NCBI GenBank assembly: GCA_049509675.1
Contig: JBEKZQ010000148.1
Location: forward strand, 1-13,172
Source of the DNA: JBEKZQ01 sp049509675
Lineage (GTDB): Bacteria > Planctomycetota > Planctomycetia > Pirellulales > Thermoguttaceae
DNA: 13,172 nucleotides
Direction: 5' to 3'
The notes beneath the pieces were generated by a model. The model saw only the letters and a program-made list of their open reading frames with translations. It ran no database searches and was not told where the DNA came from. Below are positions 5,715 through 12,511 of the stretch, piece by piece (within the stretch, counting starts at the first letter, position 1; every line of letters begins with the position of its first letter). The translations under genes were made by a program, and so were the position numbers.

Positions 5715-7295
5715 ATGTGGCTAGCCCCACTCGCGCAATTGTTGATCCTTGCCGTCGCTCCCGCGCCGTCCGCCCCTGCGGCAACGTCTCTTGAGCCGCA
5801 ATACACCCGGCAAACGCTGTTCTCGATCCCTTTCCACATCGAGCGGCCGGAGAGCATCGAGCAAGAGCCGGTGGAGGCCCAATTGTTCGTTTCGGGCGAT
5901 CGCGGCACGCGGTGGGACCTGTACAGCAAGGTGGAACCGACGCGGCAGCGATTCATGTTCCGCGCCGGCGGCGACGGCGAGTTGTGGTTCGCGGTCCGAA
6001 CGCTGGATCGCTCCGGACGCCTCTGGCCTGCCGGACCGGCCGCACCCGGCTTGAAGGTCGTTGTGGATACCACGCCTCCCAAGCTGCAGCTCGACGCCCG
6101 CCGCGGCGATGCCGGCCAGGTGCTCGTGCATTGGCAGGTCGAGGAACTGCATCCGAAGCTCGATAGCCTTTCGATCCAATTCCGCACCGGCCCCCAGGCC
6201 TTGTGGCAGTCGGTGGCCTTCGGACCCCAGTCGGTCCGCAGCGGGCCTTCGACATATGCCGGCGACGTCAGTTGGATGCCGCCCGGCAGCAACGGCACGC
6301 TGGAGATCCGCGCGGAGTTCAGCGACCTGGCGGGCAATCTGGCGGTCAGCAATGCGCAGGTGAATTTGGGCAGCGCGGCGGCAACCGCGGCGCCGGCCAG
6401 TGCCGCGGCCGGCACGGGACAACCGTGGCGCTCGGCCGCAACGGAGCCGGCCCCTGCCAACTGGCCGGCCACCGAGGCCGCCTCTCCCGCCGCGATGGCA
6501 GGCGCGCCGCTGCGCAGTCCGGCGGCCACGCCCGGCAACGCACTCAAGACGACCAATCCGCCCCCCCAGGTGGCAACCGTGAGCCAGTCCAATACTCCTA
6601 CTCCGCTTCCGCCGGCACTGCGCGACTTGCCGGCCGGCGAACATCCGCGGATGGTCAATTCGCGAGTTTTCGAGCTGGAATATGACGTGGAGTCGGTCGG
6701 GCCGTCGGGGATCGCCCGAGTCGAGTTGTGGGGCACGCGCGACGGCGGCCGCACCTGGCGAAGCTTCGCCATCGATGAGCACAAACGCAGCCCGATGGTG
6801 GTCAACGTCGGCGACGAGGGCCTGTACGGATTCCGCGTCGTGGCGCAAAGCGGCACCGGCCGCGGCGGCCGACCCCCGCAAAGCGGCGATCGGCCCGACC
6901 TCTGGATCGGCGTCGATCTGACCAAACCCACCGCGAGGATCACCTCGGTCACTCAAGGCAACGGCACGAGCGCCGACAAAGTAACCATCGCCTGGGAAGC
7001 AGCCGACGACATGTTATTGGCCGCCCGGCCCATTTCGCTCTCCTACGGCCCTGGTCCAGCCGGGCCCTGGACGCTGATCGCCGGCGGTTTGGAGAACTCG
7101 GGCCATCATACCTGGCAGGTCGACAGCCGCGTGCCGCCCCAGGTCTATCTCCATGTGGAGGTCCGCGACGAGGCGGGCAACGTGGGCGTGTACGATACGC
7201 CGGACGCGGTCTCGATCGACCATGCCAATCCCACGGCCCGCATTCGCGACGTCCACGCCTTGGGCCAGTCGTTGTACCGCTCGCCCCTGCGGTGA
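5715..7295 (+). CDS. Exported planctomycete protein with duplicated Ig-like modules
   Basis: A 526-residue protein from the ATG at 5715 (AAGGG about nine bases upstream); the frame is open further upstream but without coding character. Residues 1-23 (MWLAPLAQLLILAVAPAPSA...) form a signal peptide. After YTRQTLFSIPFHI come two similar halves. Each has a W-containing strand after a D-x-G-T/R-x-W motif (GDRGTRWDLY, 61-70; DGGRTWRSF, 343-351), a FRAGGDGELWFAVRT / VGDEGLYGFRVVAQ strand pair, a D-T-T/L-x-x-P linker, and an Ig/FN3-like unit ending in D-L-A-G-N or D-E-A-G-N-V. The halves are joined by an Ala/Pro/Thr-rich linker (about 218-305). No catalytic motif or membrane anchor is seen after the signal peptide. 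I recall similar proteins from Pirellulales; function is unknown, and a cell-surface or periplasmic binding role is only plausible. Confidence 0.8.
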   Translation: MWLAPLAQLLILAVAPAPSAPAATSLEPQYTRQTLFSIPFHIERPESIEQEPVEAQLFVSGDRGTRWDLYSKVEPTRQRFMFRAGGDGELWFAVRTLDRSGRLWPAGPAAPGLKVVVDTTPPKLQLDARRGDAGQVLVHWQVEELHPKLDSLSIQFRTGPQALWQSVAFGPQSVRSGPSTYAGDVSWMPPGSNGTLEIRAEFSDLAGNLAVSNAQVNLGSAAATAAPASAAAGTGQPWRSAATEPAPANWPATEAASPAAMAGAPLRSPAATPGNALKTTNPPPQVATVSQSNTPTPLPPALRDLPAGEHPRMVNSRVFELEYDVESVGPSGIARVELWGTRDGGRTWRSFAIDEHKRSPMVVNVGDEGLYGFRVVAQSGTGRGGRPPQSGDRPDLWIGVDLTKPTARITSVTQGNGTSADKVTIAWEAADDMLLAARPISLSYGPGPAGPWTLIAGGLENSGHHTWQVDSRVPPQVYLHVEVRDEAGNVGVYDTPDAVSIDHANPTARIRDVHALGQSLYRSPLR

Positions 7296-7301
7296 ACAGA
7301 G

Positions 7302-7329
7302 GGATTAGGGATTGGGAATTAGGGATTGG
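7302..7329 (+). repeat. Heptamer array, GGATTAG type (left arm)
   Basis: Four seven-base units in a row: GGATTAG, GGATTGG, GAATTAG, GGATTGG, starting six bases after the exported-protein stop. It is the inverted counterpart of the longer array at 7366-7428, with 36 bases between them; transcribed together they could fold into an imperfect hairpin. Confidence 0.8.
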
Positions 7330-7365
7330 AGGCTGAGGCCCCGTCCCGACCACCATCCGCTTGCG

Positions 7366-7428
7366 TCCAATCTCCAATCTCTAATCTCTAATCTCTAATC
7401 TCTAATCTCTAATCTCTAATCCCTAATC
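7366..7428 (+). repeat. Heptamer array, TCTAATC x9 (right arm)
   Basis: Nine contiguous seven-base units: two TCCAATC, six perfect TCTAATC and one CCTAATC. It ends 46 bases before the holA ATG. The perfect core suggests recent copy-number change by slippage. A pyrimidine-rich tract follows (about 7429-7460). Confidence 0.88.
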
Positions 7429-7474
7429 CCTTCCTCCTGTTCTCCTCCTCTCCTGTTCCGTCTATACTTCAGGC

Positions 7475-8521
7475 ATGGCGAAATCGCTGCATGCCATCGA
7501 CTACCTGGCCGAACCGCAAAAACACCCGGCGGCGGCCGTTTGCGTGCTCTTCGGCGACGAGCCGTTTCTGCAGCGGCAGATTATGCTGGCCTTCCGCGCC
7601 GAGGTGTTGGGCGGCGACGAGGGCGATTTCTCGCTCAGCAGTTTCGACGGCCGAACGGCCGAACTCCGCGACCTGCTGGAAGAGCTGGCCACCGTGGCCA
7701 TGTTCGGCGGCGGCAAGCGGCTGGTGGTGGTGGACGATGCCGATGACTTCGTCACCCGCTACCGGGCCCAGTTGGAAGAGTATTGTGCCACGCCCAGCGG
7801 CAGCGGTGTGCTGGTGCTGGAGGTGAAAAGCTGGCCCAGTAATACCCGGCTCTACAAGGCGGTGGACGCGCAGGGCCTGGCCATCGAGTGCAGTGCCCCG
7901 CCGCAGGCCAAATTGCTGCGCTGGCTGGGCCAGTGGGCACGGCACGCACATCAGGTGCAGTTGCCCGCCGATGCGGCCGAATCGCTCGTCGAGCTGATCG
8001 GTCCGGAACTCGGGCTCATCGACCAGGAAGTGGCCCGGTTGGCGCTGATGGCCGGGCCCGACAAGAAGATCACCGCCCAAATGGTGGAAACGTTGGTCGG
8101 CGGCTGGCGCGCCAAGACGACCTGGGAGATGCTCGACGCCGCGCTGGAGGGCAAGGCGGCCCAGGCCATGCTCCAGTTGGATCGCCTGCTGGCGGCGGGC
8201 GAGAACCCGGTGGGACTGCTGGGGCAGATTTCCGCCTCGCTGCGGCGACTGGCCGCCGCCACGCGGCTGATCCTCCAGGCCGAGGCGGCCGGCCGGCGGA
8301 TCGCCCTGGGCCAGGCCCTTCAGCAGGCCGGCGTCCGCCCGTTCGTGGTGCAAAGGGCCGAGCGGCAGCTCCGCCACCTGGGCCGGCAGCGGGGAAAGCT
8401 GCTCTACGGCTGGCTTTTGGAAGCCGATCTGGACCTCAAAGGCTACACGGCGATGCCGCCGCGGCTGGTGCTGGAGCGACTCGTGGTGCGCCTGGCCGCC
8501 CCGGACTATCTAAAGGCTTAG
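7475..8521 (+). CDS. holA: DNA polymerase III subunit delta (clamp loader)
   Basis: A 348-residue protein, close to the usual length of HolA (about 340). It is the clamp-loader subunit that opens the beta sliding clamp. The N-terminal RecA-like domain has AVCVLFGDEPFLQRQIM (21-37), matching the conserved G-x-E/D-x-F-L start of the delta family. DGRTAELRDLLEELATVAMFGGGKRLVVVDDAD (58-90) matches the segment that precedes its degenerate Walker B region. The middle part has ELIGPELGLIDQEVARLAL, and the C-terminal helical collar domain includes LLAAGENPVGLLGQISASLRRL. As in all delta subunits there is no functional Walker A. The ATG at 7475 has only a weak CAGG upstream. It stands alone on the plus strand between repeats and a convergent gene. 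Confidence 0.92.
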   Translation: MAKSLHAIDYLAEPQKHPAAAVCVLFGDEPFLQRQIMLAFRAEVLGGDEGDFSLSSFDGRTAELRDLLEELATVAMFGGGKRLVVVDDADDFVTRYRAQLEEYCATPSGSGVLVLEVKSWPSNTRLYKAVDAQGLAIECSAPPQAKLLRWLGQWARHAHQVQLPADAAESLVELIGPELGLIDQEVARLALMAGPDKKITAQMVETLVGGWRAKTTWEMLDAALEGKAAQAMLQLDRLLAAGENPVGLLGQISASLRRLAAATRLILQAEAAGRRIALGQALQQAGVRPFVVQRAERQLRHLGRQRGKLLYGWLLEADLDLKGYTAMPPRLVLERLVVRLAAPDYLKA

Positions 8522-8764
8522 CCCGTGAACGGCGGGTGGCACGGGCTTGCCCGTGTTCGTTCGAAGGGCTTTTGCGGCCATGAATCGCTTAGTCGTGGCG
8601 TGCGAAAGAGGTGGGCAGCGCACGGTTGTTCCGCGCCTGCCGAGAAGTTCCGCATTTGCCGACGCGCCGCGCGGAGAGCTTTCCCGCGCTTCAAGCTGCA
8701 ACGAACGAAAGCAAACAGCACTGGCAAGCCGTTGGCACCCGGGGCCCGTCTTCCTGGCAAAGTT
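8522..8764. other. Spacer between convergent holA and secreted-protein gene
   Basis: Short open frames cross it on both strands but none has family features or a good ribosome-binding site. The only structure I see is the hairpin at 8540-8555. Confidence 0.5.
8540..8555 (+). terminator. GC-rich hairpin after holA, possible terminator or REP-like element
   Basis: CACGGGC (8540-8546) and GCCCGTG (8549-8555) are perfectly complementary around a two-base spacer, 18 bases after the holA stop. A further GCCCGTG at 8521-8527 could pair with the same left arm instead. No U-run follows, so intrinsic termination is doubtful; the GGTGGCACGGGC context is REP-like. Confidence 0.45.
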
Positions 8765-10264
8765 CTAAGGCATATCCCGCTGGCGTAACGGAAATGCCAG
8801 CAGGTGTCCTCGATAGACGACGTATACCCGATGGCCCGGTGCGTCGGCCCAAATGTCTTTCGTTTGAAAGCGAAGGCGCGGGACGGTCTGCCAACTAAGC
8901 CACCGGAACTTCTCCATGTCGTAGCGCCCTACCAGAGTATTTTGGCCACTCGGTGCCGAGAGCCAGACGGCGCTGCTGGGCACGTCGGCGCCCTGCAGGT
9001 ATCGCGGCAGGCGCTGAAACCAGGGCAGGTCCTCCACGTTGTCGCGTATGTTGAGGTTGCCCGCTGGCAGATCCGACGATTTGCCCGTCTCCGGATGAAG
9101 CAAGCGGAAGGCCACCGGGCGAAGAGGCATGTACTCGCTCAGGGGGTGAATCGAGAATCGCGCAAGCAAGAATGCACGATGCGCTTCGAGGTAATGGAGA
9201 GGAACGTAATTCGTCGCGGTTTCCTTGTCCAGGGTCACGAAGGCCTCACGATGGCGATCGAAACACGCCAGCCGACCGTCCTCGACGACAATGCCGGCCA
9301 CCCAGCGCCCGTCGGGCGATGCGCACGCCGGATCGGCGGGAAGTTTGCCTACTGCGTCGACGCGCTCTTCAACCAGTCTCGGCTGCGGAAGTCGCTCTCC
9401 GAACTTGCCCTCGGCGAAAACCCTGTGCTCCTCTCGTATGTCGTCAAATCTGCCGACGGTAACGCACAGTCGTCCCGCATCCTTCCAAACGGCGCGGATC
9501 TCGTTTCTTGGGTGTGCATAGACGATCTGCAACCCGGGGACCGGCTCCGGAAGACAGTACCGTATCATGAGGTCCTTGGAATCTGCGAGCGTGCGGAAAA
9601 AATCGATCACCTTCGTATATCGGCAAAGAGAATCACCGGGAGGCCGGCTCGAACACTCATCGTGCGACGGCGGGTTGAAGATGGTCGTGCGAACGCCGCC
9701 GCGCGCGGTGATGCGGAGCAGGACGTGCGCTGTTCCATGCACCAGTACGATCGTCTTCCCGTCAACGATCCGCGTTTGATCGAGCGATGGCAGGCTATCG
9801 AGCTTACTGCTTGCCACAAAGCTTCGAATCGAGCGCACTTCTTCGGCGCCGACCTGCCGCCAGAAGTATCGCTGCGTGCTCCCGTTGGTGAACCATCGCA
9901 ACTCCCCGCGCTGAGCGTAGATGAAAACCTCGAACAGCTCCTCCGGCTCCGCCCATGGCAAGAGGATCAGGTCCGAGGCCGAGGTGGTGGCGAGGGCCAA
10001 TATCTCGTCGGGCGCGTCTTTGCGGGCGAACTGCTGGCGAAGATCCCGCTGGTAGCCGCAAAGGTCGTCTTCGCCGAGCGTCCTGGCCCGCTCAAATGCG
10101 TCGCTCGACGCGCTTGCGGTGATGGTTGGAAGCTCGACAATTGGCTTCTGGGCATTGGCACTATCAGGCGTCACGGCCGGCAGCGCCACAACTGCCAGAA
10201 GAAACGGCAATGCGAAGCGCAAAACTACTGTCTTCGACGAGTACCTGCGTAGTTGAAGACACAT
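8765..10264 (-). CDS. Secreted protein of unknown function, possibly beta-rich
   Basis: A 499-residue protein from the ATG at 10264, which has AAGGGG about nine bases upstream overlapping the stop of the preceding SHD1 gene. A basic N-terminus and hydrophobic core (VLRFALPFLLAVVALPAV, 14-31) followed by DSANAQ form a Sec signal peptide with likely cleavage after A38. The mature part has many short strands; SPDGRWVAGIVVEDGRLACFDRH resembles a blade of a beta-propeller (S-P-D-G-R-W is typical of such repeats), but I cannot count clear repeats. About nine cysteines are spread along the mature chain and could form disulfides outside the cytoplasm. No catalytic motif is recognised. It lies 11 bases downstream of the SHD1-domain gene and is probably co-transcribed with it. 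Confidence 0.75.
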   Translation of the reverse strand: MCLQLRRYSSKTVVLRFALPFLLAVVALPAVTPDSANAQKPIVELPTITASASSDAFERARTLGEDDLCGYQRDLRQQFARKDAPDEILALATTSASDLILLPWAEPEELFEVFIYAQRGELRWFTNGSTQRYFWRQVGAEEVRSIRSFVASSKLDSLPSLDQTRIVDGKTIVLVHGTAHVLLRITARGGVRTTIFNPPSHDECSSRPPGDSLCRYTKVIDFFRTLADSKDLMIRYCLPEPVPGLQIVYAHPRNEIRAVWKDAGRLCVTVGRFDDIREEHRVFAEGKFGERLPQPRLVEERVDAVGKLPADPACASPDGRWVAGIVVEDGRLACFDRHREAFVTLDKETATNYVPLHYLEAHRAFLLARFSIHPLSEYMPLRPVAFRLLHPETGKSSDLPAGNLNIRDNVEDLPWFQRLPRYLQGADVPSSAVWLSAPSGQNTLVGRYDMEKFRWLSWQTVPRLRFQTKDIWADAPGHRVYVVYRGHLLAFPLRQRDMP

Positions 10265-10275
10265 GGTGATGCCCC

Positions 10276-10770
10276 TTACCTTGGCATTCTCGCCTGTGGG
10301 AGGTCAAGCTCGCGTCGCAGTTTGTTCTCGTACGCTCCGGGCTCAATAACCACATTGGCCGGGGCTGCTACGAGTCCCGCCACGAGCTTCTTATCTGAGT
10401 CACTGAGCTTGTTTACCTCCACATGCACTTGGCTGCCGTCCGCCTTCTTGAGTACAACGGTCTGACCATCGTTGCTGATTGAGGCGAGCTGCGCGTTTAA
10501 TGAGAACGCGCCAGACGCGGATCTCCATGTGCGCGAGCCAGGAAGCAAGTTCGTGACTTTGCTGGCGACGATCCCGGTTGGAGCGGTTCCGGAACGTCCA
10601 GCGACACCATTCCCAGTTGTCGTCGACGAATATGTCCAAATGTACAGATACCGATATAGAATTGCAAGCGCTTTTCTTTGCCACCCCCCGCTTGGGGAAT
10701 CGATCGTGGGGATTGTATCGAACCTAGCCCGCACAACCCGTTTCTTAAGCGGGTGGATTGACTCCCCCAT
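10276..10770 (-). CDS. SHD1 (SLA1 homology domain 1) protein, start uncertain
   Basis: The C-terminal half contains SRTWRSASGAFSLNAQLASI followed by QTVVLKKADGSQVHVEV and KLSDSDKKLV. This is the R-x-W-x-x-x-x-G-x-F-x-x-x-A ... V-x-L-x-K-x-D-G ... L-S-x-x-D pattern of the SHD1 domain, named after a yeast actin-patch protein and very common in planctomycetes, where its role is unknown. The frame extends to a GTG at 10794; the first ATG is at 10770. The stretch before the domain (about 10560-10770) reads LAILYRYLYIWTYSSTTT, comes from an unusually A/T-rich segment and looks non-coding or degraded, so the real start may be further in or the N-terminus may be lost. No signal peptide is evident. 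It is followed after 11 bases by the secreted-protein gene. The domain call is good; the gene model is not. Confidence 0.55.
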   Translation of the reverse strand: MGESIHPLKKRVVRARFDTIPTIDSPSGGWQRKALAILYRYLYIWTYSSTTTGNGVAGRSGTAPTGIVASKVTNLLPGSRTWRSASGAFSLNAQLASISNDGQTVVLKKADGSQVHVEVNKLSDSDKKLVAGLVAAPANVVIEPGAYENKLRRELDLPQARMPR

Positions 10771-10866
10771 GCCTTCCGCCGGCCCACTTGACACTCCACG
10801 AATCGACCGATATGCTTACAGGATTACCAGGCTCACTAAGTCATGCTCTCACAAGATTTTGGAGCG

Positions 10867-10891
10867 TCTCGACTCAAAGGTTGGGTCGAGA
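10867..10891 (+). promoter_or_regulatory. Stem-loop in the nusA leader
   Basis: TCTCGACTC (10867-10875) pairs with GGGTCGAGA (10883-10891) with one T-G wobble and a seven-base loop (AAAGGTT), ending 39 bases before the nusA ATG. NusA-controlled or terminator-type leaders are known for this operon in other bacteria, so a regulatory hairpin is possible. There is no U-tract after it. Confidence 0.4.
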
Positions 10892-10930
10892 GAGCGTGGA
10901 GCCTATTGTCCAAACGGAAGTGACCGATCG

Positions 10931-12448
10931 ATGGATTCCAACGAACTGTTGCGGATCGTGGACACGATCCACCGCGATAAGAACATCGATAAAGAGATCG
11001 TCTTCGAGGGGATCGAGGCGGCCCTGGTCTCGGCCGCCAAGAAACACTACGGCGAAGACGAAGACATCGTGGTGAAGATCGATCGACGCGATGGAGCGAT
11101 CTCCGGCACGCATAACGGCACGCCCCTGGCCGCCGAAGAAATGGCCGAACGCATCGGCGCCCAAACCGCCAAACAAGTGATGATCCAGAAGATCCGCGAG
11201 GCGGAACGGGACCACTTGTTCAACGAGTATGACGAGCTCAAGGGCCAATTGGTGGCCGGCGTCATCCAGCGTTACGAGGGCGGGGCGGCCACGGTCTCGC
11301 TCACCAACGTCGAGGCCATCCTCCCCCGCGGCGAGCAGATCCCCGGCGAAACGCACCACGCCAACGAACGCGTGCGGGCCACCGTCTATGAAGTCCGCAA
11401 GGCGGGCAGCCGCGTCAAAGTCATCCTCAGCCGCACCAAGCCGCAACTCGTGCAGCGCCTGTTCGAGCAGGAAATCCCGGAAATCGCCGAAGGCGTCATC
11501 GAGATCCGCTCCATCGCCCGCGAGCCCGGCTACCGCACCAAGGTCGCCGTCAGCAGCATGGACCAGCGCGTGGACTGCGTGGGCGCGTGCGTGGGCGTGC
11601 GCGGCAACCGCATCAAGAACATCGTCGACGAACTCTCCGGCGAACGGATCGACATCGTCCGCTGGAGCGAAGACATGCAGGTGTTGATCCCCAACGCCTT
11701 GCAGCCGGCCGAGGTCGAGGAAGTGATCCTCTGCCAGATGCTCGGGCGGGCCATCGTGCTGGTGCGCGAGGACCAGTTGTCGCTGGCCATCGGCCGCCGC
11801 GGTCAGAACGTCCGCCTGGGGAGCAAGCTCTGCGGCTGGGACATCGAAATCATGACCCGCGAGGAACTCGACGAGCAGATCGAGCAGGCCGTGGTCGGAT
11901 ACGCGTCGTTGGAGGGGGTGCCGGGCGATTTGGCCGAGAAGCTGGTGGGCGAAGGATTCCTGTCCTACGACGACCTGTCGGTGATCGAGCCGGACGCCTT
12001 GATGGAGATGGGCAGCCTGACCGCCGAGCAGGTCGCGCGGATCGTGGCCCAGGCCGAGGAGAAGGCGGCCCAGGCCGAGAAGGTCGCCGCCGAACAGCGC
12101 CGGGCGCAGCGCGAGCAAGACCGCATCCAGGCCGCCGAGAAGGACGCGGCCGGCGCGGATCTCGTCGAGCCAAGCGAGTCGGCCCAACAGCAAACCGAGC
12201 CGGCGGAGCCGGGCGAGCCCGAGACCCTCCAGCCGCCGGAGATCCTCGAACCCACTGAGGCCGGCTTGCCCGAGCGAAGCCAGCCAGGCATCGTCGAGGA
12301 GCACGAGGCGGGCATCGGCGCGCAACGCGAGGCGGGGATTGCCCAGTCCAGTGCCGTGGAAGGCGGCGACGGCGACGCACCCAACGGCGACGCCGACGGC
12401 GGAGAAAATGTACAACGGGAACAGTTGGGACGAGATCGAACCACATGA
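10931..12448 (+). CDS. nusA: Transcription termination/antitermination factor NusA
   Basis: A 505-residue RNA polymerase-binding factor that controls pausing, termination and antitermination. The start at 10931 (GGAAG about ten bases upstream) matches the family N-terminus (ELLRIVDTIHRDKNIDKEIVFEGIEAAL); the frame is open further upstream without similarity. The N-terminal polymerase-binding domain covers 1-103, the S1 RNA-binding domain 104-170 (GQLVAGVIQRYEGGAATVSL ... VKVILSRT), and KH1 about 175-250 with GVRG at 222-225 in CVGVRGNRIKNIVDELSGE. KH2 is about 252-312 with GRRG at 288-291 in LAIGRRGQNVRLGSKL. One helix-hairpin-helix-like repeat follows (328-378). From about 379 the tail is Ala/Glu/Gln-rich, then Glu/Pro-rich and low-complexity, a non-conserved acidic extension. 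infB begins 63 bases downstream. No rimP precedes it. Confidence 0.96.
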   Translation: MDSNELLRIVDTIHRDKNIDKEIVFEGIEAALVSAAKKHYGEDEDIVVKIDRRDGAISGTHNGTPLAAEEMAERIGAQTAKQVMIQKIREAERDHLFNEYDELKGQLVAGVIQRYEGGAATVSLTNVEAILPRGEQIPGETHHANERVRATVYEVRKAGSRVKVILSRTKPQLVQRLFEQEIPEIAEGVIEIRSIAREPGYRTKVAVSSMDQRVDCVGACVGVRGNRIKNIVDELSGERIDIVRWSEDMQVLIPNALQPAEVEEVILCQMLGRAIVLVREDQLSLAIGRRGQNVRLGSKLCGWDIEIMTREELDEQIEQAVVGYASLEGVPGDLAEKLVGEGFLSYDDLSVIEPDALMEMGSLTAEQVARIVAQAEEKAAQAEKVAAEQRRAQREQDRIQAAEKDAAGADLVEPSESAQQQTEPAEPGEPETLQPPEILEPTEAGLPERSQPGIVEEHEAGIGAQREAGIAQSSAVEGGDGDAPNGDADGGENVQREQLGRDRTT

Positions 12449-12500
12449 TGTGCGCGTTGCCCCATACGGCCGGCAGACCGCCGCGGGACAAGCGTCGCAG

Positions 12501-12507
12501 GGAGAGG
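12501..12507 (+). promoter_or_regulatory. Ribosome-binding site deciding the infB TTG start
   Basis: GGAGAGG lies 4 bases before the TTG at 12512 (7 from the GGAG core). It is the only good Shine-Dalgarno match close to the conserved infB N-terminus, and no in-frame ATG precedes it in the spacer. Confidence 0.6.
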
Positions 12508-12511
12508 CCAG

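Noticed and set aside
5690..6956. Two overlapping long minus-strand frames opposite the exported-protein gene
   Set aside because: Composition is Arg/Ala/Gly-rich without motifs, and the plus-strand frame shows a signal peptide and duplicated domains.
7302..7428. Possible CRISPR array
   Set aside because: Units are seven bases and contiguous, with no spacers and no cas genes; it is a simple tandem repeat.
8525..8788. Short open frames after holA
   Set aside because: No ribosome-binding site, no family signature, and they overlap the hairpin and the end of the convergent gene.
8804..10252. Plus-strand open frame of 482 codons opposite the secreted-protein gene
   Set aside because: The minus-strand frame has a proper signal peptide, ribosome-binding site and operon spacing; the plus-strand one has none.
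10874..12415. Minus-strand open frame of 513 codons across nusA
   Set aside because: Antisense to NusA, which has all expected domains; the Leu/Ala/Asp/His-rich translation is a typical shadow in high-GC DNA.
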